Counted from the first letter of the stretch, positions 51,676 through 60,147 are shown. The stretch: DNA of 64,000 nucleotides from an uncultured Candidatus Saccharibacteria bacterium (GCA_937936045.1 CALGXC010000004.1:310001-374000); one strand, 5' to 3'. Made by a program: numbers and translations. The notes: generated by a model not told the origin, from the sequence alone.

Positions 51676-53831
51676 CGAGCTGGCAATTTAAACCCAAAAG
51701 TACTGCCTTTTCCTTCTTCTGATTCAAAGATCATTTCGCCGTCGTGCGATAAAATAACTTTCCTCGCCAAAAATAAGCCAACGCCAGTGCCGTCTGGTCG
51801 CTTTTTTCTGGCATTTGCGCCGCGGAAGAATTTGCCAAACAAATTTGCTTGCTCTGATTTCGGTACGCCAATTCCCGAATCTTTCACTGTAAACTCAATC
51901 GCGCCATTACTATTTTTCAGAGAAATTATTACCTTTTTATGTGGATTTGAATAGTAAATGGCATTGTCAATCATATTCAGCATAACTTGACGAATCTTCT
52001 CAGAGTCAGCCGTAATCAATGGAACTTTTCTATCAATCTTTAGGTCCATTTCGACAGACCTCTGATCAGCCACAACCTTAAGCAAAGCAACTTCATCCCG
52101 AAGAATTTGAGCAATATCTATCTTCTGCTTATCGATATTAAATTTGCCAGTCTGAAGCCTAGAAACATTAAGAAAATCATTTATCAACCTCACCATACGC
52201 TCACTCGAAGAAAATGCCTCCCTAAGAACCGCACGTTGCGTCGGCGTAATCTTTCCCAAATCGCCCTCCAGCATCATATCCAGATAACCCTTAATACTAG
52301 TCAGCGGCGTTCTTAACTGATGTGAAGCCATAGAAATAAATTCGTTCTTCGCCTCGTCCAGTCGCTGAAGCTGTCGATTACTGAACCTCAACTCTTTCGT
52401 CGCCTCGTCAATTTTACGCTGCAAACTTTTATTCAACTCATTAATTTCTTCCAATGACAAAGAATTTCGAATCGACACCGCCAGTTCCCCAGCAATCGAT
52501 TCCAACATTTCAATATCACGAGAACTATAGCCCAAACTTTTATGCTCGCCCAGAAATAGAATTCCCGTTTCTTGATTTTGATGCAGTAGTGGCATAACAA
52601 TTTTCGTGCGATGAATATCCAAAAGTTTCTTCAGTTCTGGATCTTTTACCTGATTTGCCAAAATAACTTCCGGAAAACTACAATTCTTATAATAGTAATC
52701 CATAATCCTGTGAACGTCTTCCTCGACAACAGATATTCGTCGCCGACCCGCCCGACCATATATTCCTTTTTCTGGAATACAAAACGCCACTTTTTCCGCC
52801 TTAAGAGAAGTCGCTATATAATTGCCAACACGTCGAGTTAGCAATTGCAGATCCGCCGTATAGGTTAATATTTTACTAATCTCACGCGTAAATGTATCGG
52901 CATCATATTCTCCGTAATAAAAAACCCTATCAGTAAATTTATCAAAGATTTTCTTCACTGGTTGATATACGACAGCCAAAACCATAGCCAAAATCATGTT
53001 CATGAGATTTACGTGGCTATCAACCGTCAGGCTGCGCTGGAAAACCAAAATTGAAATGACATACGCAGAAATCACGTAAACGACAGCTAGTGCGATTAAT
53101 AGCAACATATACGAAACGCTTCGAGCCACCGCCATTTTTATATCCATCAATCGGTATCTGACGATGCTATACATAATTGCAAATAAGAAAATAATCGTAG
53201 CAATTGGACCAATCCATATATATCGATAATCATCAAGCGCCGGAAGAAACAGATCCACTACAAAGCCAGGAATGCTACATATCAACAGACCAATCATGTA
53301 AATCGCGACCTGCTTGCGTCGAACAGGATCTGATTTGCGCCACGCTATATAACCAAAACACATAGAAATTAAGAAGAATACCGAGAAAAAAGTTGCAAAA
53401 ATAACATAGTTGACTGCGTGAATCGGAATTCGAGAAAAATCTACTGGTGTGACAACTTCTGAAGTATTGACAATAAATTCAGGCACCAAAATAATGTATA
53501 GCGAAAAAATCGTTATCGATATACTAGATGCGCAGATAAAGCTCTTTGTCGATTTTGTCGATGGAAGGAATGACTTTGTAGTGAAAATAGCCAACGCAGG
53601 ACAAAAAACAGCCGAAGCGACATAAAACCACCTGGATGCGGTGTCCAATGCTACTTCATTGTCCGCCAGAGAAAACACCTCAAGTCCAGCCGACCACACA
53701 GCCAAACATAAACAAACCAAGAAAAACCAATACTTTGCATCATGACGATGCTTCGACTTCTTAAGTACGAGCACGCCTAAAATTAGCGCCATCAACGCAA
53801 CCAATCCTAGTACTAATGCTCGTACCATCAT
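51672..53831 (-). CDS. Sensor histidine kinase with 7TM, GAF, HisKA and HATPase domains
   Basis: A 719-residue membrane kinase. Residues ~1-270 contain seven to eight transmembrane helices, then a GAF-like domain (about 330-460), a short coiled coil (LEEINELNKSLQRKIDEATKEL), the HisKA domain with the phospho-acceptor His in MASHQLRTPLTS, and the ATPase domain with N-box DNAIYYSN, DSGIGV and GTGVGLFLA. A TGCTATAAT lies ten bases before the ATG. A receiver-only regulator lies 1.4 kb away, beyond a methyltransferase gene; it may be the partner. Confidence 0.94.
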   Translation of the reverse strand: MMVRALVLGLVALMALILGVLVLKKSKHRHDAKYWFFLVCLCLAVWSAGLEVFSLADNEVALDTASRWFYVASAVFCPALAIFTTKSFLPSTKSTKSFICASSISITIFSLYIILVPEFIVNTSEVVTPVDFSRIPIHAVNYVIFATFFSVFFLISMCFGYIAWRKSDPVRRKQVAIYMIGLLICSIPGFVVDLFLPALDDYRYIWIGPIATIIFLFAIMYSIVRYRLMDIKMAVARSVSYMLLLIALAVVYVISAYVISILVFQRSLTVDSHVNLMNMILAMVLAVVYQPVKKIFDKFTDRVFYYGEYDADTFTREISKILTYTADLQLLTRRVGNYIATSLKAEKVAFCIPEKGIYGRAGRRRISVVEEDVHRIMDYYYKNCSFPEVILANQVKDPELKKLLDIHRTKIVMPLLHQNQETGILFLGEHKSLGYSSRDIEMLESIAGELAVSIRNSLSLEEINELNKSLQRKIDEATKELRFSNRQLQRLDEAKNEFISMASHQLRTPLTSIKGYLDMMLEGDLGKITPTQRAVLREAFSSSERMVRLINDFLNVSRLQTGKFNIDKQKIDIAQILRDEVALLKVVADQRSVEMDLKIDRKVPLITADSEKIRQVMLNMIDNAIYYSNPHKKVIISLKNSNGAIEFTVKDSGIGVPKSEQANLFGKFFRGANARKKRPDGTGVGLFLARKVILSHDGEMIFESEEGKGSTFGFKLPAR

Positions 53832-53841
53832 ACTAATGCTT

Positions 53842-53850
53842 ATTATAGCA
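53842..53850 (-). promoter_or_regulatory. Extended -10 promoter of the sensor kinase
   Basis: TGCTATAAT on the minus strand, ten bases before the first ATG, so the leader is about four bases. Confidence 0.5.
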
Positions 53851-53857
53851 TTTTATT

Positions 53858-55207
53858 CTACGTTTTAATCGCAAAAACTGTGTAAACGCCGCTCGCAGTA
53901 ACTGTAGCTTCAATAGATTCTTTTGGTATGCCAGATTTTTGGAGCAATTTAAAACCTTCTTTAATTGAACGCATCCTAACTTTTGGAACCCACCCCATTA
54001 GTCCATGCAAAAATTCTTTTTGTGGGCGATTCACATTCATATTGCCAGTGATCATTAGTCCACCGGTTCGTAAAAACTTCAATGATTCTCGTGTCAATTG
54101 CTTATAAACGCCATCCGGCAAATATTCTCGCAAGCCAGAGTCTTCCGCAATATCCAGTTTACGATTGCCCAAAACTCCCTCCAAACTCAGAGGCTTGCCA
54201 AGCTTACTGAATAATCGTTCGCAATGAATTTCAATCTTATCTTCCAAATTCCATTTCTTAGCCAAGCTCTGTGCCGCTGCTAGAGACAACGGATCTTGAT
54301 CTAGCAGGATAACCATCGGCGCTTCACCCGTTTCATCCTTAAGTTTTTTCAGCATCTTCAAAGTCGCCAATCCCGTTCCGCAACCAAAACTCATCACCAA
54401 CATATCGTCAATTGAACGATTCTCTTTTTCTGCCACTTTCTTCAAATGATCAATCGACAAACCATTCACTGTTTCCACTCGCTCACGAATACCAAGCGAA
54501 TCCGCACAATGCCGAATGACGTTAGAAAACTTCTCCGTCACCGGCGCCTGAATAAACTCTCGGACTTCACTAATTCTCTTCTCTACTTCTTCAATAGCTG
54601 TCGCTTTATCTACGCCGTTGTTGATTCTATCTTTAATCATAACTTCTGTCAGCGGTAAGCCATTAATCTTCTCATCAAATACCGATTTATCCAGCGGACC
54701 ACTCATAGTTGGATATTTACCTTCTGACAATATTTCGCCATTTTTACCAGAAACTCTTAATCTATAAGCTTCAGAAATTGTTAAAAACGTCATTGCGGAA
54801 CCTCGCTGATTGTGCCACGGCTTCGAATTAGTCTGATTTTTACCATACAATAACTTGCCGCGGAAAAACTCCAGATACGAATCTATTTTTTCACCCCACT
54901 TGCCCATCTTCACAAAAGGAGTTTTATCTAAAACATTCGCAATTGCCGCGGTGGCCAGATTTTTATGAATAAAGTTTTTACGAATCTCTTTTAATTTTGC
55001 ATCGCCTCGCTCCAAATAGTCATATGTATTTTTAATATTATCAGGGTTGTTGTATGCAGGATCGGTCTTTTCTCCAATTTTAACCCTGCATCCCTCACTC
55101 CTAAGATCCGCAATTTCCTTGTTTAATTTTTCATTAGCTTCATGATCAACTCCATTAAGAAAATCACCCGCTTCTGCAATATACCGTTCGTTCCTAAAGT
55201 TTTCCAT
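53858..55207 (-). CDS. SAM-dependent methyltransferase, class I
   Basis: A 449-residue protein. The N-terminal half is helical with no known motif. The C-terminal half has a class I methyltransferase fold: MSFGCGTGLATLKML is motif I with the GxGxG loop slightly altered, VILLDQDPLSLAAA is motif II, and LRTGGLMITGNM a later strand. The substrate is unknown. It lies between a sensor kinase and a receiver protein, a layout reminiscent of signalling methyltransferases, but there is no CheR-like signature. Confidence 0.75.
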   Translation of the reverse strand: MENFRNERYIAEAGDFLNGVDHEANEKLNKEIADLRSEGCRVKIGEKTDPAYNNPDNIKNTYDYLERGDAKLKEIRKNFIHKNLATAAIANVLDKTPFVKMGKWGEKIDSYLEFFRGKLLYGKNQTNSKPWHNQRGSAMTFLTISEAYRLRVSGKNGEILSEGKYPTMSGPLDKSVFDEKINGLPLTEVMIKDRINNGVDKATAIEEVEKRISEVREFIQAPVTEKFSNVIRHCADSLGIRERVETVNGLSIDHLKKVAEKENRSIDDMLVMSFGCGTGLATLKMLKKLKDETGEAPMVILLDQDPLSLAAAQSLAKKWNLEDKIEIHCERLFSKLGKPLSLEGVLGNRKLDIAEDSGLREYLPDGVYKQLTRESLKFLRTGGLMITGNMNVNRPQKEFLHGLMGWVPKVRMRSIKEGFKLLQKSGIPKESIEATVTASGVYTVFAIKT

Positions 55208-55214
55208 GCCAAAA

Positions 55215-55223
55215 ATTATAACA
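55215..55223 (-). promoter_or_regulatory. Extended -10 promoter of the methyltransferase (leaderless)
   Basis: TGTTATAAT on the minus strand, seven bases before the ATG at 55207. Confidence 0.65.
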
Positions 55224-55232
55224 TAATTTATA

Positions 55233-55241
55233 TGATATACT
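55233..55241 (+). promoter_or_regulatory. Extended -10 promoter of the response regulator (leaderless)
   Basis: TGATATACT, six bases before the ATG at 55248. It is back to back with the methyltransferase promoter inside a 40-bp gap. Confidence 0.65.
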
Positions 55242-55247
55242 TAGAGC

Positions 55248-55619
55248 ATGATAAAAATCGCTATCATTGAAGACGACCCAACCATCAGCCAGATGTACCG
55301 AATGAAATTCGAGTCGGACGGGTTTGACGTTCGCTTGGCCGCCAACGGACAAATTGGCATAGAAGTAGTCGAGAAGTTTCAGCCAGATATTATTTTGCTA
55401 GATTTACAAATGCCAGAAATGGACGGCGCGGAAGCCTTAAAGCGAATTAGGTCTAAAGATTGGGGAAAAACCATCCCTGTTATTGTCCTTACCAACCTCG
55501 GCGAAGAAGAAGCGCCGCACGATTTGAAGAAATTAGGAATTCATAGCTACATCGTAAAAGCAAATCTCACACCGCGCCAAGTTGTCGAACAGGTCAAAAC
55601 TGCCATAAAAGCCGCTTAG
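55248..55619 (+). CDS. CheY-type response regulator, receiver domain only
   Basis: A 123-residue receiver with no output domain. Acidic pair EDD (residues 8-10), phospho-acceptor Asp in IILLDLQMPEMDG, Thr in IVLTN, and Lys in IVKANL. It must act by protein contact or phosphotransfer. The likely partner is the sensor kinase at 51672-53831, but this is an inference from proximity. Its stop overlaps the folD stop on the other strand by 4 bp. Confidence 0.92.
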   Translation: MIKIAIIEDDPTISQMYRMKFESDGFDVRLAANGQIGIEVVEKFQPDIILLDLQMPEMDGAEALKRIRSKDWGKTIPVIVLTNLGEEEAPHDLKKLGIHSYIVKANLTPRQVVEQVKTAIKAA

Positions 55620-56428
55620 TTTTTTGATTGATTCGCAATTTTTAGACAAGCCGTAATCACATTATCGAACAGCGCAGAAACCGTTAACGGACCAACTCCG
55701 CCTTTTTTTGGTGTAATAATTACATCATTGCGCTGACGCACTTCTTCAGATACGTCGCCAACAATTTTTCCATTTTCCGAAGCAGTTCCCGCGTCAACAA
55801 CAACCGCCTTGGCCTTGACTATTTGGCTTTTAATCAGCCCCGGAACTCCAGTCGCCGACACGATAATATCGTAATTTATCAATTGAGATAAATCGTCACC
55901 TTTTTCAAAAACCGTCACATCGACGTCAGACTTTAGCCACATCTTCTCAAGAGGGGCGCCAACCAAACGACCTCGCCCGACAATTGCAACTTTCTTATTT
56001 TTCAAGTCAATGCCATATCCAGCCAGTAGCCAGCTAATAGCCGTTGGCGTAGCCGCCTGAAAAATCGCCCCCTTGCGCAGGCCGTCAACGTCTTTATCTT
56101 CTCGAATACTCTCGAGCAACTCCTCAGTCTGATCAGAATTACTAATCGGCAATTGCAGAATTATTCCTTGAACGTCGTCTCGATTGTTCAATTCTTGAAT
56201 CACCTCCAAAGCACCGCCCGCAGGAACTCGATGAATCTCCACGTCAATCAAAATATCAGCGCCATATCTCTGTTTCAAACGCATGTACGTTTCAATAACT
56301 GGATTTTCGACATCAGTAACAATTGCCAAACGAGGATTAATATGCCAAGCCTGCCTTAAAGCTCGCACCTGTTTCGCCTGGCGCTCCTTGATAAATCCAG
56401 CTAATTCTGAGCCATTTAGTTCTCTCAT
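55616..56428 (-). CDS. folD: Methylenetetrahydrofolate dehydrogenase/cyclohydrolase FolD
   Basis: Bifunctional one-carbon enzyme converting 5,10-methylene-THF to 10-formyl-THF with NADP+. The start at 56428 (MRELNGSELAG) gives 270 residues. ETYMRLKQRYG with the catalytic Tyr/Lys region, ILQLPI, and the dinucleotide-binding VAIVGRGRLVGAP are present (GRGRLVG where the family usually has GRSxxVG). PKKGGVGPLTVSAL closes the domain. TGCTATACT lies eight bases upstream. Confidence 0.95.
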   Translation of the reverse strand: MRELNGSELAGFIKERQAKQVRALRQAWHINPRLAIVTDVENPVIETYMRLKQRYGADILIDVEIHRVPAGGALEVIQELNNRDDVQGIILQLPISNSDQTEELLESIREDKDVDGLRKGAIFQAATPTAISWLLAGYGIDLKNKKVAIVGRGRLVGAPLEKMWLKSDVDVTVFEKGDDLSQLINYDIIVSATGVPGLIKSQIVKAKAVVVDAGTASENGKIVGDVSEEVRQRNDVIITPKKGGVGPLTVSALFDNVITACLKIANQSKN

Positions 56429-56436
56429 TGTCATTA

Positions 56437-56445
56437 AGTATAGCA
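56437..56445 (-). promoter_or_regulatory. Extended -10 promoter of folD
   Basis: TGCTATACT on the minus strand, eight bases before the ATG at 56428, so the leader is at most two or three bases. Confidence 0.55.
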
Positions 56446-56456
56446 ATTTTACCATC

Positions 56457-56485
56457 TTGAGTACAGATATAGTGTGTGCTATAAT
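56457..56485 (+). promoter_or_regulatory. Promoter of tRNA-His
   Basis: TTGAGT, a 17-bp spacer ending in TGC, and TATAAT. It is divergent from the folD promoter. Confidence 0.65.
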
Positions 56486-56502
56486 TTGAGAAGCTTGGTT
56501 AT

Positions 56503-56581
56503 GGCGGATGTAGCTCAGTTTGGTTAGAGCGCTGGATTGTGGCTCCGGAGGCCGTGGGTTCGAACCCCATCATTCGCCCCA
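56503..56581 (+). tRNA. tRNA-His (GTG)
   Basis: Anticodon GTG, acceptor GCGGATG/CATTCGC, an encoded G-1 at 56503 opposite C73, and an encoded CCA. The extra G is the HisRS identity element. Confidence 0.95.
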
Positions 56582-56630
56582 AGTTTTACGACAATTTATT
56601 CACACCGATAAATTATTTTCAATAAAACGG

Positions 56631-56658
56631 TAGACATTTTTGTTGATTGTTGTATAAT
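56631..56658 (+). promoter_or_regulatory. Promoter of tRNA-Lys
   Basis: TAGACA, a 16-bp spacer and TATAAT, with the mature tRNA starting nine bases later. Confidence 0.55.
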
Positions 56659-56666
56659 GAAATTGT

Positions 56667-56743
56667 GGGCCAGTAGCTCAGCTGGTTAGAGCACCTGCCT
56701 CTTAAGCAGGGTGTCGAGGGTTCGAGCCCCTCCTGGCCCTCCA
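56667..56743 (+). tRNA. tRNA-Lys (CTT)
   Basis: Acceptor GGGCCAG/CTGGCCC, anticodon loop CTCTTAA with anticodon CTT, and an encoded CCA. Position 73 reads T, unusual since most bacterial tRNA-Lys have A73. The left inverted repeat of the restriction cassette begins two bases after the CCA. Confidence 0.93.
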
Positions 56744-56744
56744 A

Positions 56745-56863
56745 AAAATAACCTCACTTCAATGTGAGGTTATTTTTTTGGAGCTAGTTTACCACGAAGC
56801 TAGAACCTTTTTCGAGGACTGAGGCGTAGCTCAGCCCCGACGCCTAGCACACTGCCCCGCCAG
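56745..56863 (+). repeat. Left 119-bp inverted repeat of the restriction cassette
   Basis: The reverse complement of 61473-61591 matches this stretch at 110 of 119 positions by my hand count, with no gaps. The outer ~35 bases form a strong hairpin flanked by A and T runs. The inner end runs into the truncated vsr gene. Confidence 0.92.
56747..56777. terminator. Bidirectional terminator in the left repeat
   Basis: AACCTCAC at 56750-56757 pairs with GTGAGGTT at 56764-56771 around a 6-base loop; an A-run precedes and seven Ts follow. It can terminate tRNA-Lys in one direction and the cassette operon in the other. Confidence 0.85.
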
Positions 56864-57191
56864 CCAGCTTGCTGCAGCTCGGCGCGGTTTTTAGCATCGC
56901 GCTCCCTCCATATTGCAGGCAATCTTTTTAGGCCAGTAATCGCCTTTCGGACGGCTGGCAACAATTCTCTCGTAATTCGCGCCCATGCCAAAAATCACCG
57001 TCTATAAAAACCTCTTTCTTTCTCCTTGGCAGAGCGATATCCGGCTTGCCCGCTGTGCGAGTATAATACTTCTGAAAGTATATTTTATTCCTACGCAGAT
57101 ATCGAAACGTAATCCTCTCAGCTTCCGTATTCTTAGAGCGTATGTGAGACATTATCTCGCTGCGTTTCTGGGAAGAAAACATATAAGACAT
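56864..57191 (-). pseudogene. vsr: Broken Vsr very-short-patch repair endonuclease
   Basis: Vsr nicks T:G mismatches left by deaminated 5-methylcytosine. The first ~70 residues are intact (SSQKRSEIMSHIRSKNT, AGKPDIALP, FIDGDFWHG). Two lesions follow: near 56975 an extra T shifts the frame, after which the expected YERIVASRPKGDYWPKKI continues in another frame; near 56902-56910 a 4-base tandem duplication (GGAG twice) shifts it again to RDAKNRAELQQAGW. The C-terminal end is lost at the left inverted repeat. It follows the Z1 gene by 11 bases. Confidence 0.85.
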
Positions 57192-57202
57192 ACGTCAAAC
57201 CT

Positions 57203-59095
57203 CTAATCAATGCGGTGAAATACCTTACCTGCCGGCAGTTTTATATTTGGCACCCAAAACGGATGCCCGTCCCAGCCATTCTCTCTATTTCCATTGAGCC
57301 GGTAAAGCGTAATGACGGACACTTCTTGATATTTTCTGCCCAGCGCGCGGTCGTCGCTTGAAAGTAATGTTCCAGTTCCTTTACTAATATTGCGGCCGCG
57401 CCGAACAATTAGCTTAACGGCGTTTAACAGCTCTTTGTGCGGTTTAATGCTCTGCAGGGCGTTAATATACGCAGGCATTGACCAATCGTTGCCCGGGTCA
57501 GACTTAAATGACCGCAAAATAGTAATCGCGTCATCGATACTAATGTCGTGAACGCCCTCGCCGGCAAATGATTCCAGAATATTGTCCGTATCAATTGCGT
57601 CGCCTTGGTCTGGACGAGGAGGGAAGTAATCCACGCCACCGACAATTAGGTTGTATTTTTCTTGGTCGACAACAGATTTGCGCGTTGGTTTGAGTTTGGT
57701 ATTTGTAATAATTTGAATCTCGTCGATCTTACCGTCTTCAATTTGCTTAATAAGCACTTCGTTTGAGGCATTTATTTCTGCAAAGAGGAAAAATAGCGGT
57801 TCGGGAATAAATACGCGCATAAGCATAGGGTCGCGATCATAGCCGAACATGCGGCAATGCTGCCAAAATGTATCGGCTTGCGGAGTTTTCGCCGACCGGC
57901 AATAGTAAACCGTTTGCAGACATTTGAACGTAACCCCTCTTCCGAGGCTGTTGCCGCCGACAATGATACTGAAGCCGGTATCAAATGTCTTGCGCGAGCT
58001 ACCATCTGGGCTGGAGTTGAGTTTATAAACGTTTATTGGCAGTGTTCTCTTACCTAAAAAGTCCATAATTTCAACAAGAGGCAGAATATCTGGCCTTGAT
58101 TGCTGCAAGTCCTCCCATGCGGATTTCAACAACTCTTTTACTGTCGGCGTTTCAATATTAGCAAAGATATATTGCACGTATTTTTTAATCTTTCCGCGTA
58201 TACGTTCGTGGTCGTCCTTGCGGACGCTCGGGTGTACAAGAAAATTACAGACTTTCGCGTTGTTTTTTAAGACAATATGCGCGCACGTAACAAGATATGT
58301 CTCAATTGCACGTTTCATACCATCCGGCGTGTCTTCGGTATCGAGCAGGGTGCTCAGTTCATCGTCGGCAGTGTACCGGCACGTAAATGGTTTGGGCTTA
58401 CTATAAAAGAACTCTCCGCCAAGATAACCTTTACCCGGCGGGAAATAATGTACAAAACTTGGCTGCCAGCCAGATTCTTTGGTTTGCAGAAGCAGAGACT
58501 GAGGCGTAGCCGTAACTTGCAAATAAAAACTACTGGTAGACAAGCCAATAATTGCGTCAAGACGTTTATTAATCGTACTTTGCTCTTTTTTGTTAACCTG
58601 AGTGTTGAGGCTAGCCGCGTCGGCCTCATCATCAACGATAAAAATCGGACGTCCCTTCAAGAAGCCGGACTGTCGAATCAGACCTAGCCATTTTTTGAGA
58701 ATACTCTGATTCTTCTTTAGTATAATAAGCGAGGGCTTGCGTTCGCCGACTTCAAGAAAACGCATCTCGTCATGCTCGTCGCAGACATTGAACGTATCCA
58801 TAGCAGCAAGCGCGCGCTTGTATGTTTGTTGTTGCAGGCTAGTCATATCGCTAGTAAGCAGTATGAAAACTGAAAACGCCTCGTCCGCGTCGGCTGCTGC
58901 TGCAATAATGCCAAGCATTTGGCCGGTCTTGCCACTTTGCACCTGTCCGAGCAATAAGCCTTTAATGTGATCTTTATGCGTGAACGTTTCGACATGTTCA
59001 GGTATAAGCTTGTCAACGGTTTCTTTAATTGACTCCACTGCACCCGGCGACTCCTGCGCAACAATCTTTAGATAAGTTCTGAGATGATTAGGCAT
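57203..59095 (-). CDS. Z1-domain ATPase of a restriction system
   Basis: A 630-residue superfamily II-like ATPase. Walker A GQVQSGKTGQM (about residue 50), Walker B IFIVDDEADA, motif III VTATPQS, then the Z1 region with GGNSLGRGVTFK and QADTFWQHCRMFGYD, which carries the arginine-finger-like residues. Z1 proteins occur in restriction-modification operons with methyltransferases, Vsr and various nucleases, and are thought to drive DNA translocation or unwinding. It overlaps the nuclease gene upstream by 8 nt. Confidence 0.88.
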   Translation of the reverse strand: MPNHLRTYLKIVAQESPGAVESIKETVDKLIPEHVETFTHKDHIKGLLLGQVQSGKTGQMLGIIAAAADADEAFSVFILLTSDMTSLQQQTYKRALAAMDTFNVCDEHDEMRFLEVGERKPSLIILKKNQSILKKWLGLIRQSGFLKGRPIFIVDDEADAASLNTQVNKKEQSTINKRLDAIIGLSTSSFYLQVTATPQSLLLQTKESGWQPSFVHYFPPGKGYLGGEFFYSKPKPFTCRYTADDELSTLLDTEDTPDGMKRAIETYLVTCAHIVLKNNAKVCNFLVHPSVRKDDHERIRGKIKKYVQYIFANIETPTVKELLKSAWEDLQQSRPDILPLVEIMDFLGKRTLPINVYKLNSSPDGSSRKTFDTGFSIIVGGNSLGRGVTFKCLQTVYYCRSAKTPQADTFWQHCRMFGYDRDPMLMRVFIPEPLFFLFAEINASNEVLIKQIEDGKIDEIQIITNTKLKPTRKSVVDQEKYNLIVGGVDYFPPRPDQGDAIDTDNILESFAGEGVHDISIDDAITILRSFKSDPGNDWSMPAYINALQSIKPHKELLNAVKLIVRRGRNISKGTGTLLSSDDRALGRKYQEVSVITLYRLNGNRENGWDGHPFWVPNIKLPAGKVFHRID

Positions 59096-60146
59096 TTTCT
59101 ACTCCAAAATCCAGATACCATGCGCCAGTATCTTTAATTTTACTCATTTTCAAGCTCGAACGCCCGTAGCGCGCCAGCGTCTCATCGGTAATTCTTTCGC
59201 CGGGGCGGAGAACGCCGGCATTTTCCAGCCGTCCTTTTATCCAGCGTCCGAGCGTTTTCAGGTCGTCCTCCGAACGAAAGTTTTTGCTATAATCGCCACT
59301 CACTTTGCAGCGGAACTTCCAGCCGTCATCAGTAATTACATCAAACTGCGCGCCTGCAGAGTTCGCTTTTGGATATTGCGGACCGCTGGTAATTGTCTTT
59401 GGCACTATCAGCTCTACTTCATACCACGATCGAGGCTGGACAAACCCTTGCTGGTTGCGCCTGCCTTCGCCAAAAGAAGCGTTTAGGCCGCTGCGCCGCG
59501 AAACATCGCCTTTTAACGGAATATCGAATTGTACATCACTAAGATGCATCTTAGTGCTTATTATTTCACTATCTTGCACCTTAATAACACCCAGCTGGTC
59601 TTTAAGCAGATTATTTTCTGGTATGATAGGCTTAATAGTAAGAGTGTTTAACGGGCAGGCAGCTGTTTCTCTAAGCCGGTTAATAAACGTGTTTATCTCT
59701 AGAGCCTGAACCTCGTTAGTGAACAGGCAATCCGCCTCATATTGCCTCTGGCCTTCAATAATATTTGTGAGGTTTGACGAGCCAATGATTGAGCCGAGGA
59801 TAGTATTGTCTTTACCAAAGCTAACCAGCTTACCGTGGAATGGAAACGTCGTAACCATTGAGACGTCTCCGAGTTCGCGTTTGCGCAAAACGGTATCGAG
59901 CGACCGTAAAGCATCGAGCTGGGCGGGGCTTAATCCTTCAAAATAGTGCATACCGACGCAAAGCTTAATCTTCGGTCCGCCATTCGCTTCAACTATATTC
60001 TTAAGATCTACGGCCGAGTCGGTTGATATATATCCGCTAGCGATCTGAACGCTGTCGGACTGTTTTATGTAGTCTTTGAATACATCTGCATATTTCCTAG
60101 TATCTGTCCTGAGAGGCGATAAGTTTGAAAAAAGAAGCGATACCAT
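59088..60146 (-). CDS. NgoFVII-type PLD-fold restriction endonuclease
   Basis: A 352-residue predicted type II restriction enzyme of the phospholipase D superfamily. FPFHGKLVSFGKDN followed by GSIIGSSNLT gives the HxK...S-N signature of the family; one such site per chain means it should act as a dimer. The C-terminal ~170 residues form a DNA-binding, B3-like part by analogy with NgoFVII relatives. The target is unknown, though NgoFVII itself cuts a GCSGC-type site. One base separates it from the methyltransferase stop. Confidence 0.8.
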   Translation of the reverse strand: MVSLLFSNLSPLRTDTRKYADVFKDYIKQSDSVQIASGYISTDSAVDLKNIVEANGGPKIKLCVGMHYFEGLSPAQLDALRSLDTVLRKRELGDVSMVTTFPFHGKLVSFGKDNTILGSIIGSSNLTNIIEGQRQYEADCLFTNEVQALEINTFINRLRETAACPLNTLTIKPIIPENNLLKDQLGVIKVQDSEIISTKMHLSDVQFDIPLKGDVSRRSGLNASFGEGRRNQQGFVQPRSWYEVELIVPKTITSGPQYPKANSAGAQFDVITDDGWKFRCKVSGDYSKNFRSEDDLKTLGRWIKGRLENAGVLRPGERITDETLARYGRSSLKMSKIKDTGAWYLDFGVENA

Positions 60147-60147
60147 A

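Noticed and set aside
56747..56777. CRISPR-like or attC-like element in the repeat arms
   Set aside because: Only two inverted copies exist, 4.6 kb apart, with no direct-repeat/spacer pattern and no integrase; the hairpin reads as an intrinsic terminator.
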